The notes under the pieces: model-generated
Seen by the model: only the letters and a program-made list of their open reading frames with translations
The model's database searches: none
What the model was told of the DNA's origin: nothing
Part shown: positions 45,618-58,140 of the stretch, piece after piece
How the letters are laid out: each line of letters starts with the position of its first letter
Numbering within the stretch: position 1 is the stretch's first letter
Program-made: the position numbers and the translations under genes
Source: Boswellia sacra
Lineage: Eukaryota > Streptophyta > Magnoliopsida > Sapindales > Burseraceae
Direction of reading: 5' to 3'
NCBI GenBank assembly: GCA_013180625.2
Contig: SNVD02011071.1
Coordinates: 248,001 to 312,000, forward strand
Length of the DNA: 64,000 nucleotides

Positions 45618-45890
45618 ATTCCATATTGGCTTGGTATTGGCTTTTGTTTCGGTGGAGAAGATGTTAGAAGACTCTGTGTACTATTTATATACACACGGAA
45701 GAAGGCAGTAGTACAAGTCAGGCTTGGATCTTGATTGTCTTTCAAAAAAGTAGGGCAAGTTTTATCACTGCAGAATATTTATCTCCCCTTCACATTTGAA
45801 AGAAGCAGAAAACAAGATCTTCTGTTGTAGAGGAGAAAGTTACTTCTGTTCTTAAAAGTAAAATTGTGGTGGCCCTACTACTCAACACGT
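45618..45890 (-). pseudogene. Relic of a duplicated ankyrin-gene promoter and first exon start
   Basis: Collinear with 39541-39810: ggcttggtattggcttttgt, then gaagatgttagaagactc, the TATA region (minus strand gtatataaatag) and further motifs such as cagaatatttat and attgtggtggcc. The coding part is lost right after the start region. It marks a second gene copy in the same orientation that has decayed. Confidence 0.75.
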
Positions 45891-48798
45891 CCAACAGCCC
45901 TTTATTTATATTATAATTCTTATTTCTTTTTTTTTTTTTTTTTATGTTTTACGGGGAAAACTGGCCTATTACACCACACCAGAAAGCCTTTGTCCTAAGC
46001 CGGTAACGTCTTTGCTACGAACAAGTAACATGTGTTTTTAAATTACAACAGCTTCACGTGATATTCCTTGAAATTCCAGCAGTCTTTCATTTTTTATTAG
46101 TAATGCTAAAAGTAAAAACGTAAAACAAATTTAAAACTTGTATACGTAAAAATAAAATAAAGGGTATGAAAAATTAAAAAAAATATTTATCTATTATTAT
46201 ATTTTTATCTATATTTACGATTGTTGTAACCCGAATGTTCAACTATTAATTAATATATAGTTGTATTTGGATTTAAAGTAAAAAAATGCAAAATAAAGTA
46301 AAAAATTCATTCGCATACAAGAAATTACTGATTTTTCTAAGTTTTCGAACATGAAGAAACATTGGAGCTGGGTGAATGATAAATATTATTAATGACTTTT
46401 CATTATATCCATGTTTGTTTGTTTTCGATGTAAAATGTCACTTCTTATCTATAATCTTGACTATCTATGCAACGTGTTCATATTTACTAGTCAAAAAGAT
46501 GTTTCAAAATCTGTGTAAAATAAATAAGATTGATCAACTACTCCATATAGTGATGTTATTATAAAAAATTTATTTAAAAAAAAAGGAAAGTCGACGGAAG
46601 AAAACGGAGTAAAAGGAAAAAAAAAAAAGGAAAGTTTATTTAAAAATCCCACTAAATCAACGAGTAAAAAAATGGCCGTCACAAATCTTTAAAAAATAAG
46701 TCTTCACCTACATCGGTTATGGTACATGTCGGATTTAATTTCTAGATATTGAAATTATATTGATCTAGCTAATAACTGGCAATGTGTATCATAAGTTATT
46801 TAAAAAAAATTACCACAACAGATTCATCTTCTTGGTACCGCAACATCTCATAAGCCCTAATATCAATTGGGAAGTGAACTATACATTAATTTAGAATGGA
46901 AGTGAACTATATATTAATTTGGAATTTAGATTTATACTTTTACCCATTTATTTTATTTTATTTTATTTATATATTATATTTTATTATCATACATGATAGA
47001 TATATTCGCAAATAATGAATTGGGCAAACCCTTTAAATTTTAAATTCAATGATTATATTGATTTGGGTTCCATTACTGATCTAATACTGTCAGGTTACTC
47101 TCTTAAAAAACTGTGTATCGTTTCATCTTTCTTAGAAATTATAGTGCAAAAGAGAAAAAAGGGGACAATGTAGTAAAAATAAAAAGAAGAAACGGATTTT
47201 AAATCATTATAATTAGTTGATTTATTATTTTTAACCTTACTAAATCTTTCAACTAACATATATAGGACTGTAGGAGGTATATAACTCTTTATAGAATTAG
47301 AGTGGATATACGTTACTTGATCTAACCAAGGAAAGGTGGTGCAATGAAATTATCATAAAATTAATTTTAGAAATCATATGTTATCTTAATGATTTATATA
47401 CTGTAATTTGTGCGAGGACAAACGCATGGATAACAGCTACAAAATAACTATATTATTTTCAAACCAGAGTACGGTAAAACAATTCTTAATGTTCTTGGCA
47501 TGTGAATAATGCCGGCCGTCCAAGATATATATATCTTTTTAAAATGTCAGTCCCATGTGAGATTGCTGGCTGGTTAGTTGAATGATTTTTTTTAATTATT
47601 AATCAATTGATTCAAAATGAAAACGCGCGATGTTACAAAATGGAATTCGTATACAAAACTGATTGTGGCTAATCATTCGAAATTGACTGTTCACTTTATC
47701 TGAAACCGAGGCATAACTTGCGGATGAGCCGAGCGAACTTCGATACGCATGGAGTTCGACTTTGAGTACTTCGAGCTGTCTGACTTGCAGGTTGCATCAC
47801 GCTTCTGATGACGTTTTAGATAAATTAATTCAAGCATCTACACATCCATATTTCATTCTGCACTCTGTGGCAGGATGAGTTTATCAATAGAAGAATTAAT
47901 AACGACTTTTATGGTAGGCTATGTTTGAACTGAAAGCCAAAGATAGGAAAAAAAAATAGTCTAATGTTTAGAAAAAAATTAAAGGATAAAAATTTCATGT
48001 CCAAGGACCTAGAGGTGAAGAAAATACAATTTTGCGGGAGATGGACATTGCGGAACCAGTAGTGTTAACTATAAATTTAATTTTGGTTAGATACTAAAGA
48101 AATTTAAAAACAATACTTCATCTTAAATTACAAATTTACGGTAGAGAGTAATAGCCAATTAGTTAGGGATAATTATGAAAGTTTTAGTAAAAGTGAGTGT
48201 GATTATGAAAAAAAAAAAAAGAGAGATGCAAATAGCACCACCTTTTATACTATCTTATCTTAATTGAGAATTATGGTTGCCTTTGTATGGACTACAGAGT
48301 TTTACTTATTAAGAACGATGAGAAAAATTCTTACTTTTTCATGGTATCTCGTCTTACATTTCTACTACTATTTTTCCATAATTTAGATTTAGGTTAAATA
48401 GTTTTCCTTAAAAAGTGCTAATGAGCCGAACAGAGAGATGAGGAGATACTAGTCACGTGTGAATCACTTGAGAATTAAGACCAAAATATGGGACATTAAA
48501 TTAGTGATTAATATACATTTCATTAGTCGATGAGCGGGAAAGGAGTCAAACAATTATATTATATTTTGCCTTGTGATTCACAATCTAAGCTAATTAACTA
48601 TCAAGCTGCGCAATCGAACAAACACTAACCTTAGACGTACACCGGCCACGAGGAAGCAAGGCATCCTCAGCACGGAGTAAAGAGGCCTCTCGATTATCAG
48701 AATTGAAGGTTGTGTTCGTTTTTAAATTATATATTTTTTGTTTCCAAAATGATTTAGAAAATAAATTTCTAGAAATAAGAAAAAATAGTTTAATTGAA
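45891..48798. other. Gene-free spacer
   Basis: AT-rich; no gene, RNA or clear element recognised in 2.9 kb. Confidence 0.5.
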
Positions 48799-49010
48799 GA
48801 ATATGCGTTTGAAAATGAATTCTGAAAATAAAATTTGAAAATGATTTTAAGAATATATGTTTGAAAATGAATTCTGAAAATAAAATTTGAAAATGACTTT
48901 AAGAGTATGTGTTTGAAAACGAATTCTGAAAATGAAATTTGAAAATTATTTTAAGAATATGTGTTTCGAAATGAATCTTGGAGTTGAAATTTTGAACATA
49001 AAAATAAGAT
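48799..49010. repeat. 52-bp tandem repeat, about 4 copies
   Basis: The unit begins gaatatgcgtttgaaaatga and ends gaaaatgattttaa. The first three copies are close, the fourth is degenerate. It lies just beyond the 3' end of the Harbinger transposase fragment. Confidence 0.85.
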
Positions 49011-49304
49011 ATGTGTTTGAAAATGAATCATTGACATCAAATTTTGAAAATAAAAACATAAAATGCGTTTGGAAATGATTCTAAAAAATATATTCTTAAA
49101 AATTATATAAATAAAGGATTATTAACATATATACAAGGCATAATACATACGCATGTACTTACATATATAACAAGCACGCTTCACAAATATATATATACAC
49201 CACATAGTATCATTTATAAATCTTTCTTTACATCGCCAAACACATGGCAATATAAACGAATATATGATTACAAACATCTATCTTCCACGCTGAATATAAT
49301 CTTG

Positions 49305-50056
49305 TCACATCCTTATAGCTATGTTTTCCCTATAGTATCTCCATGCTTCCGTTCGTCCAATAGGTATGTTCGGTTGAACTATGGGCATGGCTCCATGTTG
49401 CTCTTCGACAACTTCAACGTCATCTACCTCATATCTCCTAAACAATCTATCAAACCTATTGTTAAGTCGAATGAAATTATGTAAAGTACAACATGCCACA
49501 GGAATAAGACGTTGGGATTGGAGACTGAAATTAAGCATTGACTTAAGAATTGGAAATCTTTTCTTCAACACTCCGAAACACCTCTCAATTACATTACGCA
49601 ATAATGTGTGTCTTCTATTAAATAACTCTTCATGTCCAGTAGGTTGTCTCCCCTCCCCTCTAAATTCACTTGCATGGTATCGGTGCCCTCTATAAGGAGC
49701 AAGGAATCCTTCCATGTTACTGTAACCTGAATCAACCAAATAATAATAACCTATGTACTGTAATTAGCATCACATGTATAGCTTCATCAAAATTAAAAAC
49801 ATGTCATTTGTAAGTAATTTATACCTGAGTCTGGCATAGAAAAATCACTATTCTCGTTGTAAAGTGCATCATGTAAAACCCATGAATCGTTTGCACTACC
49901 TTTCCATCCCGTTAGCACATAAGTAAATAACATATCGAATGAGCAAGCACACATTATGTTTTGGATCACGTCGCTGTGCCGATTATGATATGCTGTTTGC
50001 TTATGCGCTGGTAGTGATGTTGCAATATGAGTGCCATCAAGCGCTCCAATGCATCC
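49305..50056 (-). pseudogene. PIF/Harbinger transposase, C-terminal two exons
   Basis: Exon 49825-50056 joins exon 49305-49726 (donor gtataaatt, acceptor ggttgattcag) into 217 codons plus stop. It has the DDE signature of the DDE_Tnp_4 (HARBI1/ALP1-like) family: GCIGALDGTHI with the first Asp, GWKGSANDSWVLHDAL with the second Asp, then DSGYSNMEGFLAPYRG, and RNVIERCFGVLKKRF with the Glu. So the catalytic part is complete and open. The N-terminal part upstream of the first Asp was not found, and no Myb-like partner gene was seen, so I call it a remnant. A domesticated ALP1-like gene is possible but less likely. Confidence 0.75.
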
Positions 50057-51335
50057 CTATATCAACTATTTCATAAGCATAGTTATATACATACAAATAT
50101 GTATTGACCTTAATTTTCCTCTCAAAATAATCTTTTTAATCATCAACTTGTCTATACCATAATTGGGCTTAATAATTGAACAAAATGGTTCTTTGACAAT
50201 TTAAAGAAAGCACAAATATATACCATAAGATTCTGTCCTAATAATGGTTTAATCAAGTATATGGAAGGAATTGATTTAAGCTTTTTGCCAGCCTCATACA
50301 TTTTGTTCTGTTGAACGCATATGGTACAAAGAAAACAAGAAGTACAAGGACCCCCAAATTAAGGATAATATTAATTTTCAAAAGCACTTCCTAGAGCATG
50401 TGTTGGCATGACTATAATCTCCATTAAAGAAGAAGACCAGCTATACTATTAATTAATTAATATATGTCTTCTGTGTATCTTTCTTGGTTGCATATTAAAA
50501 TTATTAATTAATATGGGCTAACAGTTAAACTCTTCAAACTATTTTTTTAATACATCAAAAATATAATCAAAGTCGACATTTTCAATTTATTTTAAAAAAA
50601 AAGAGCTACATATAGGCAAAATTTCAATTGTTAAATAAATATTGTTTAAGTGCATCCCACCCCATTAAAATCATGTAACAAACTTTGAATCAAATAAAAA
50701 AATATAATCCTAAAAGTATTAGCAATACAAGTTAAAACCAAAAAAAGAAAAAAGATAAGTGCACCGCACATGATCAAATAATTGTATAAAATAAAACTAA
50801 ATAGAACCTTGTCATGTTGTAAACAATTACAATGGATAGAAAATTTCATATACTTGGTCGAAATTGATTGGATTAATTTGTTAACAAATTCAATTAGATT
50901 ACCAAGATCAGGATCAGGATCAGGATAGCATGAGAGAGCTCAAGCCAATTGGAGGATTTCTGATACCATTAAGAAGTAAAAACCTACAAAGAAAATGACA
51001 CCATGAGCAGGAGCTGCTAAGCCTCTTCACGTATAGCAGACATTCAATCTAAGCAAGAAAATAATCCCCATGCTGATAACTAATGAGTTTGACACCTTAT
51101 CATGTTGCAGTAATGCAAAACCACAATAAAATGTCCAAACAAAAGTACAATAATTAACGTACAATAATTAACTAACGTACTAATAGAGCAATGGTGGGTG
51201 ATTGGGAAGACAGTGAAGATAGTAGTAAGCAACAAAAGTTGAACATGCAAACAAGATTTAAAGTGAAACAGTAATATATGCAATGGCTCAAAAGGCTTGT
51301 ATTTGGATTAAATGATGCAGCCAAGCCACATGCCA
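50057..51335. other. Spacer upstream of the transposase fragment
   Basis: A minus-strand stretch at 50224-50320 is open (..YEAGKKLKSIPSIYLIKPL) and ends in a donor-like gtatata, so it may be another exon, but it does not resemble known Harbinger N-termini. The rest shows nothing recognisable. Confidence 0.35.
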
Positions 51336-51776
51336 GTAAGATTCAGTAATCCTTCAAAGCCGAAAAGAACCATAGCAATGAAATCAACAAAGTAATTCCA
51401 TGGTGAAAATTAGAGCTTTTAAAAAATACTTTGTACATACCGCCTATTATCTAACTTGAATTCTTCTATTTGCAGAGAGACGCAAAATACACATCCAGCA
51501 GAACCATATGACAGTAAAAACCAAAAAGACCCACCCAGCTCATTGAATAAAGTAACCCGACAAGAACAACACAAAGAAAAAGAACAAGCTGCCATATATC
51601 AACACAGCCTTTCGGCCAGAAGTGAGTGCATTCCCTCCCAAGCCAAACTGCTGGTTCTGACCAAACCCAGCAATCTCCACACTCTTACTTTCAAAGAAGC
51701 TCTTAAGTGGGACACCTCCAATCGTCAGGCAACTTGTCAAACTAAAAGCCAGGTGGTATAGGATATGCAGGATCAC

Positions 51777-52106
51777 TGTCAAGACAGCTCACATTCTATC
51801 CCTGCAGGACAAATAATTCCAGCTGTCATTGGTGTGCTGTCTGTTCTGTTTTGTTTGTTATTAGAGGTGTGATTATGCTGTAATTTAGTTAGTTAAGTTA
51901 GTTACAAATTAAGCCTAGATTAAGCCTACAACATTCTGGAATGTGACATGTGAAATCATCTCATTAGCTGTCACATGTGCTGCCATCAGATTGTTACACC
52001 TGGCTGTAAAATTCTTTTCTGAATTCTGTAAGGTACACATATAAATGAAACAGTACACCCAGCTGGTTGGTGAGCTGAGGTTTTCTGCATTCCTGAAATT
52101 TCAACT
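51777..52106 (+). repeat. 5' LTR of the plus-strand copia element
   Basis: TGTCAAGACAGC..TTCAACT with a TATA-like catataaatg near 52038-52047. Confidence 0.93.
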
Positions 52107-52118
52107 TGGTATCAGAGC
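52107..52118 (+). other. Primer binding site of the plus-strand copia element
   Basis: tggtatcagagc, directly after the LTR; complementary to initiator tRNA-Met. Confidence 0.9.
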
Positions 52119-52136
52119 CGCCCCATTACAAACACC

Positions 52137-55100
52137 ATGACCTCAAGGTTCTCTCATGGAAGTCCCAACAGTGGTGACTCAGGATTGTCATCTCGGTCAA
52201 GCTCCTCAAATGGAAGCTCACCCTTTGGAAACACTCTCAATCAGTCCTTTCCCATCAAGCTGGATGAAGATAACTTCACCCTCTGGAAAGCAATGGTGTT
52301 GCCTACACTGAGAGGACACAAGCTTGAAGGCCATGTCCTTGGAACCAAGAAGTGCCCACCTGAATTCATCCCAGCAGCCACTGATGAAGATGGAAGCAGC
52401 TCCCAGCTCCAACCAAACCCAGAATTTGACAACTGGGTTACAACAGACAGCTTGTTAATCGGATGGCTCCTTGGATCCATCTCAAGTGAGGTTGCAGCAC
52501 AAGTAATCGGAGAACCCACCTCACATGACCTGTGGAAAGCACTTGAAGAATACTGCGGGATCAAAAACAGATCAAAAATCTCGAACCTGAGATTTGATCT
52601 TCAAACAACCAGAAAAGGGACAATGAAGATGAGTGAATACCTGTCAACAATGAAGAAAATTGCAGACAACCTTGCTGTAGCTGGAAGCCCTGTTGAGATG
52701 AATGATTTAATTTCCTTTGTCACCTTAGGATTGGATGCTGACTACACACCTATTGTAGTTCAGATTCAATCCAAGGATGGAATGTCCTGGCAGGAATTAC
52801 AGGCCACTCTGCTGAATTTTGAAAATAGACTAGAGAGGCTCAATAGCTTCTCTAATCTCAGCCTCAATCAGATCTCTGCTAATGTGGTTTCAGAAAACAA
52901 AATTACCACAACCGAAATCAGTTCAAGCAAAGCAACAATAGCAGCAGAAACTTCAATCAAGGCTATGAGAGAGGGTCCAGCAACAATCCAATCAGAGGGA
53001 GAAGTGGTGGCAGATTCGGAAACTCAAGACCAATTTGTCAGATATGTGGGAAGGTTGGTCATCCAGCCTCCATCTGCTTCTACAGAACAGATATGAGCTA
53101 CATGGGCTCAAACAATAGAGGCAGAAATGACAACAACACTAGACAAGGCCAACCATAGCAAGCTTATTTTGCCACACCTGAAACTGCTGTAGATGACTCA
53201 TGGTTTGCTGACAGTGGAGCAACCAACCATGTTACTGCAGAGCCAAGCATTCTCAATGCAAGGAGTGAATACAATGGTAATCAAACTCTCTCTGCAGGTG
53301 ATGGTAACAAACTGAATATTTCTCACATTGGTCACTCTAAATTACCTGCTGGAAATACTATGTTGCATCTCAAAAACATCTTGTGTGTTCCTAGAATAAC
53401 TAAGAATCTGTTGAGTGTGTCTAGGTTGACTAAAGACAACAAGATATATGTTGAATTTCACTCAAATATTTGCCTTGTGAAGGACAAAAGAACCAACCAA
53501 GTTCTGCTGCAGGGGAGAGTTAAGGAAGGGCTGTATCAACTCAGTCCTAGTCCTAAAGTTCAGTCTAGTGTCTCTGGAAAAAATAAAAGGCTTGCAAGTC
53601 TGACAACTTCTGTTTCTTGTGTTCCAAGTTCAAATCAGCCAACCAAGAACCATTCCAGTTTGTTCTCAGACAAGTCTATGTTAGGCAGTCTCCAAAAGTG
53701 TCAAGGCCTAGTTACTTCCTTGACAAGTACCTTGCCAAATGAAGAAAAATTCAACATTTGGCACAGAAAACTTGGTCATCCTTCTGTAAAAATTTTGAGT
53801 CAGATTCTGAAAATTTGTAATGAAACAATTAAATTCAATGAAAATGATAGCTTCTGTGATGCTTGTCAGCTAGGAAAATCTCACTCTTTGCCCTTTAAAA
53901 GTTCAAAAAATCAAACAAAACATCCCCTGGAACTTGTCCATACTGATCTCTGGGGACCAGCACCTATTTTCTCCACTTCAGGCCACAAATATTACATACA
54001 CTTCATTGATGACTATAGCAGATTTACATGGATCTATCCTCTTAAAACCAAATCTGAAGCCTTGACTGCTTTCAAACAATTCAAAACACTTGTTGAAAAC
54101 AAATTTGAAAGACATATCAAAAGCATTCAATCAGATTGGTGAGGAGAATTTAGAGTGTTTACTGATTTTTTAAACCAACATGGCATAGAGTCTAGAATAG
54201 CATGTCCTTACACACATGAACAGCAAGGCAAAGCTGAAAGGAAACATAGACATATTGTTGAAATGGGACTTACATTGCTTGCATAAGCCAACATGCCCTT
54301 AAGGTATTGGTGGGAAGCTTTCCACACTGCAGTGCACTTGATAAACAGACTGCCCACTCCTGTCCTAAATAGAGTCTCTCCTTGGCAGAAACTCTATAAT
54401 CAGATTCCAGATTACAACCTCCTCAAGACCTTTGGATGCTCATGCTTCCCCTGTCTGAGACCTTATCAAAGCCACAAATTTCAATTTCACACCACAAAGT
54501 GTGTGTTTGTAGGCTATAGTGATTCACACAAAGGCTTCAAGTGTCTAAGTCCAACCAGGAGGATTTATATTTCTAGACATGTCATCTTTAATGAGATAGA
54601 GTTCCCTTTTAAACAAGGTTTTATCAACACAAAAAGCACCCCCAATCCACAGCAATGCATCAGTGACTTCACTGGTGTATTTCTCCCTTTGTTCAACAAG
54701 CTGTCATGTCAAAATTCCAAGTGCAAGCTATCAGAGTCTAGTAACAATCCAGGAAAAGAAACCTCTCAATTTCTCTCCACTGCAGCAGAGCCTGACCTAA
54801 ACACTCAACCAGCAGATAACTCATCACCTCCAGTTGAAATCCCTTCACCAAGAAACACCTCAAATCCACCAACACCACATCATCGAAGTGAGCAAAACAC
54901 TGATAATCCTGATGAACTCACAGATCACCACCCTCACATTCCTACTGTGCCACACCATCCAATGATCACTAGATCAAAGAGTGGCATTTACAAGCCCAAA
55001 GTGTTCAATGCTGAACAGAATCCGAATGAGAACACTAAACCATTGACAGTCTCAGAAGCTCTCAAATCAGAGTGCTGGAGAAGTGCCATGAATGAAGAAT

Positions 55101-56620
55101 TTGCAGCTCTGGTGAGAAACAAGACCTGGACATTGGTGCCATTCTCACCTCACTACAGCCTGGTAGGTAATAAGTGGGTGTTTAAAGTCAAGCTGAATAA
55201 TGATGGAAGTGTTCATAAACACAAAGCCAGGCTAGTAGCCAAAGGCTTTCATCAAACACCAGGAATAGATTTTACAGAAACTTATAGTCCTGTAGTCAAA
55301 GCTGGAACAATCAGAATCATCCTAACTCTTGCAGTGACAAAGAATTGGAGAGTAAGGCAGCTGGATTTCAACAATGCTTTCCTAAATGGGAACCTGGAAG
55401 AATCTGTGTATATGATGCAACCTGAGGGATTTGTAGACCCTTCTAAACCCACCTATGTGTGTAAATTACACAAGGCACTCTATGGACTTAAACAGGCACC
55501 AAGGGCCTGGTTTGAGAAGCTGAAAGGCACTCTACTCAGCTGGAATTTCACCAATTCTAAGTCTGATTCTTCCTTGTTCATTCTCAAAACAGAAGAGATT
55601 TTAATCTACATCCTAATATATGTAGATGACATCTTAATTACAGGGAATAACTCAGACTACATGCAGGGCCTAATCTGCAAGCTAAATAGCCTCTTTGCTC
55701 TCAAGGATCTTGGAGATCTTCATTACTTCCTTGGCATAGAAGTAAGGAGGGATGTTACAGGTATGTATTTGAATCAATCCAAATACATCTCTGACTTACT
55801 GAAAAAGTTGAAGCTGGAACATCTAAAGCCATGCTCCACTCCTGCTGCTGTTAGTAAGAGCAAAGATGTTGAAAACTCAGAAGTCTTTCCAGAACCAACC
55901 TTATACAGAAGCACTGTTGGGGCTCTCCAATATCTCACATACACAAGGCCTGATATTGCTTTTATAGTCAACAAACTCAGCCAACACTTGCAGTCTCCAA
56001 AAATGGTGCACTGGCAAGGTGTTAAGAGAATACTCAGATATCTCATGGGAACCAAATTTGTTGGACTGCACATTAAGCCCTCTCATGACATCAACCTAAC
56101 TGGCTTCTCGGATGCAGACTGGGCATGCAACTCAGAAGACAGAAAATCTATAGGAGGCTACTGTGTTTTCTTGGGAGATACTCTAGTGTCATGGCAGTCC
56201 AAAAAGCAACCTGTAGTGTCCAGATCAAGCACTGAATCTGAGTACCAAGCATTGGCTCTTGTAGCAGCAGAAATAGCCTGGATAGAATCCCTCCTGTCTG
56301 AACTTCATTGCTCTCCCTCTCAGTGTCCAGTTACCTGGTGCGACAACACAAGTGCAAGTGCTCTAGCATCAAATCCTGTATATCATGCTCGAACAAAACA
56401 CATTGAAATTGACATTCACTATGTTAGAGATAGGGTTCTGCAGAAACTGCTTGAAGTCAGATATGTGCCCTCCTGTGATCAACTTGCCGACTGCCTCACC
56501 AAAGCTTTGTCAGCTCCTCAATTTCATCTCCTTCGATCCAAACTTGGAGTACTCGAACTGCCCTCCAGTTTGATGGGGGATGTCAAGACAGCTCACATTC
56601 TATCCCTGCAGGACAAATAA
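52137..56620 (+). pseudogene. Broken copia Gag-Pol
   Basis: Starts MTSRFSHGSPNSG at 52137. Order: Gag with retrotran_gag features (..FTLWKAMVLPTLRG); zinc knuckle CQICGKVGHPASIC near 53036-53077 in another frame; protease DSGATNH near 53210; integrase zinc finger (WHRKLGHPS..CDACQLGK); integrase core with HTDLWGP, the IDDYSRF region and QQGKAERK; reverse transcriptase with YVDD at 55619-55630; RNase H with SDADWACNSEDRKS and STESEYQA. Breaks: one frameshift around 52880-52920, TAG at 53156-53158, TGA at 54140-54142 (where TDG/SDGGGEF is usual) and TAA near 54282-54284. The frame runs past the tract into the 3' LTR. Such damage with young LTRs suggests mobilisation in trans. Confidence 0.92.
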
Positions 56621-56910
56621 TTCCAGCTGTCATTGGTGTGCTGTCTCTTCTGTTTTGTTTGTTATTAGAGGTGTGATTATGCTGTAATTTAGTTAGTTAA
56701 GTTAGTTACAAATCAAGCCTAGATTAAGCCTACAACATTCTGGAATGTGACATGTGAAATCATCTCATTGGCTGTCACATGTGCTGCCATCAGATTGTTA
56801 CACCTGGCTGTAAAATTCTTTTCTGAATTCTGTAAGGTACACATATAAATGAAACAGTACACCCAGCTGGTTGGTGAGCTGAGGTTTTCTGCATTCCTGA
56901 AATTTCAACT
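56581..56910 (+). repeat. 3' LTR of the plus-strand copia element
   Basis: Same length as the 5' LTR, three substitutions seen. Confidence 0.93.
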
Positions 56911-57216
56911 ATCACCAACTGCTTCATCATATTTATACCCACAAGACCTACACTCATATATTCCAATGTTCAGGACTGCAAATCTCTCTTCTAGACGCCG
57001 CTTATCAAACTTCTCTTCCTCTTTCTCTTTCGGAGGAATGGAGGGTTGGACTTGGTCTGACACTGAGGTGGGTTTATCTTCTTTGGAAACATCAATGGAC
57101 AGAGGAATGAAAAGGGGTTTTGTAGCTTTCGTAGAGAAGAAAAGTGTGGAGGGAAAGTGGAATTTTGGTTTGTTTTGGACGAGAAGCTTGGGAGAGGTGT
57201 AAGATTCAGTAATCCT

Positions 57217-58140
57217 CAAAGAGGTTCCAACACAATCAAGAATTCATGCACTGTCGGATGATACCCTACTAGCTCTGGTTACTGAAAATTTTGAGTTGGA
57301 CAACAGGGGACCCACAAGGATAATAATTCAACAAGCAGAATTATGTGAAACCCATTTAAAAAAGTTTTACATAAGGAAGTAGGCTTTTTAGTCAACATAC
57401 TTAAAAGAATCTGGAATACCGGAGCAACAAATTAACACAAGAAAACCAGTAAGAAGGTCGCATGCTTTAATCAACGGCACTTTAAATAGAAATAGATAAC
57501 AAGCAGAACGTCATCTAACCAAAAAAAATAAAAACCAGCAAAAATCTAGAGTTACGGCAAAAACCCAGATGCGAAATGTCCATAACTAATCAATAATGTC
57601 CAACAAAATTCTAATCCATAACAAAATAGCAAAAACACAGATGCGAAATTACCTAATCTCATGTAATTAATTTCTTCAAACAGAGACAGCAAGGGGAAGT
57701 GAGCAACGACTAGTGAATATTTTGCTGTTATATGTATAACAGAGATAGCAAGTTATGGAAGAATGAGATCTGCCGATGAGGGGAAGAATGAGATCTGGTC
57801 CAGTGGAGAGAGGAATAGGAAAGACGACTTTTGCAGTAGGAAATCGAGAGAGAGAGGTGTGGAATTATGGTTGATGACACTATACTGTTTATATATCCAA
57901 GCTAAAATTAGGGGTAAAAATGGTATTTTCTCTTGTTTTACGGAAACGGAAAAATACAAAAACGAACACAAATCTCCCGAATTCCGATAAATTGAAAACG
58001 GAAAACGGTGGGTGCAAAACAAAAACGATCAAAGCCTAAAATGACCCAAATCATGAATCATATCTCATCGCTAGAACTGTTAATTAAATGTTTTCATATT
58101 ACATGCGTGTTTGGCATTTCTGTGTTATGACTTGGATAAC
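57217..58140. other. Gene-free spacer
   Basis: No gene recognised. Its right part (57925-57975) reads, inverted, like the sequence left of the 52-bp repeats at 48710-48750 (ttgtgttcgttttt..gtttcc). These could be the two ends of one Harbinger element, but no target duplication supports it. Confidence 0.4.

Larger units (their letters stand above)
51777..56910 (+). mobile_element. Ty1/copia retrotransposon with TG..CT LTR ends
   Basis: Two LTRs of exactly 330 bp that differ at three positions by eye. ATCAC flanks the element (51772-51776 and 56911-56915), which fixes the ends as TGTCAAG..TTCAACT, not the usual TG..CA. The primer site tggtatcagagc follows the 5' LTR directly, and a tgatggggga tract precedes the 3' LTR. 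It inserted into the rubredoxin pseudogene. Gag-Pol is present in full length but has a frameshift and three stops. Confidence 0.95.
51336..57216 (-). pseudogene. RBD1-type rubredoxin pseudogene, split by a copia element
   Basis: The minus strand of 56911-57198 encodes part of a chloroplast transit region (SPKLLVQNKPKFHFPSTLFF) and then FAVLNIGIYECRSCGYKYDE, the first metal-binding CxxC. After the copia insertion the text resumes at 51776 (PAYPIPPGF, FDKLPDDWRCPT), then FFESKSVEIAGFGQNQQFGL and a C-terminal membrane helix ending SGYFIQ (stop at 51540). This is the plant membrane-anchored rubredoxin needed for photosystem II accumulation (RBD1 family). It is dead: TAG after PPGF, loss of the second CxxC with a frameshift, and no start Met. 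No intron is seen. An 18-bp direct repeat (gtaagattcagtaatcct) lies at 51336-51353 and 57199-57216, so a 5'-truncated retrocopy is likely. Confidence 0.8.
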
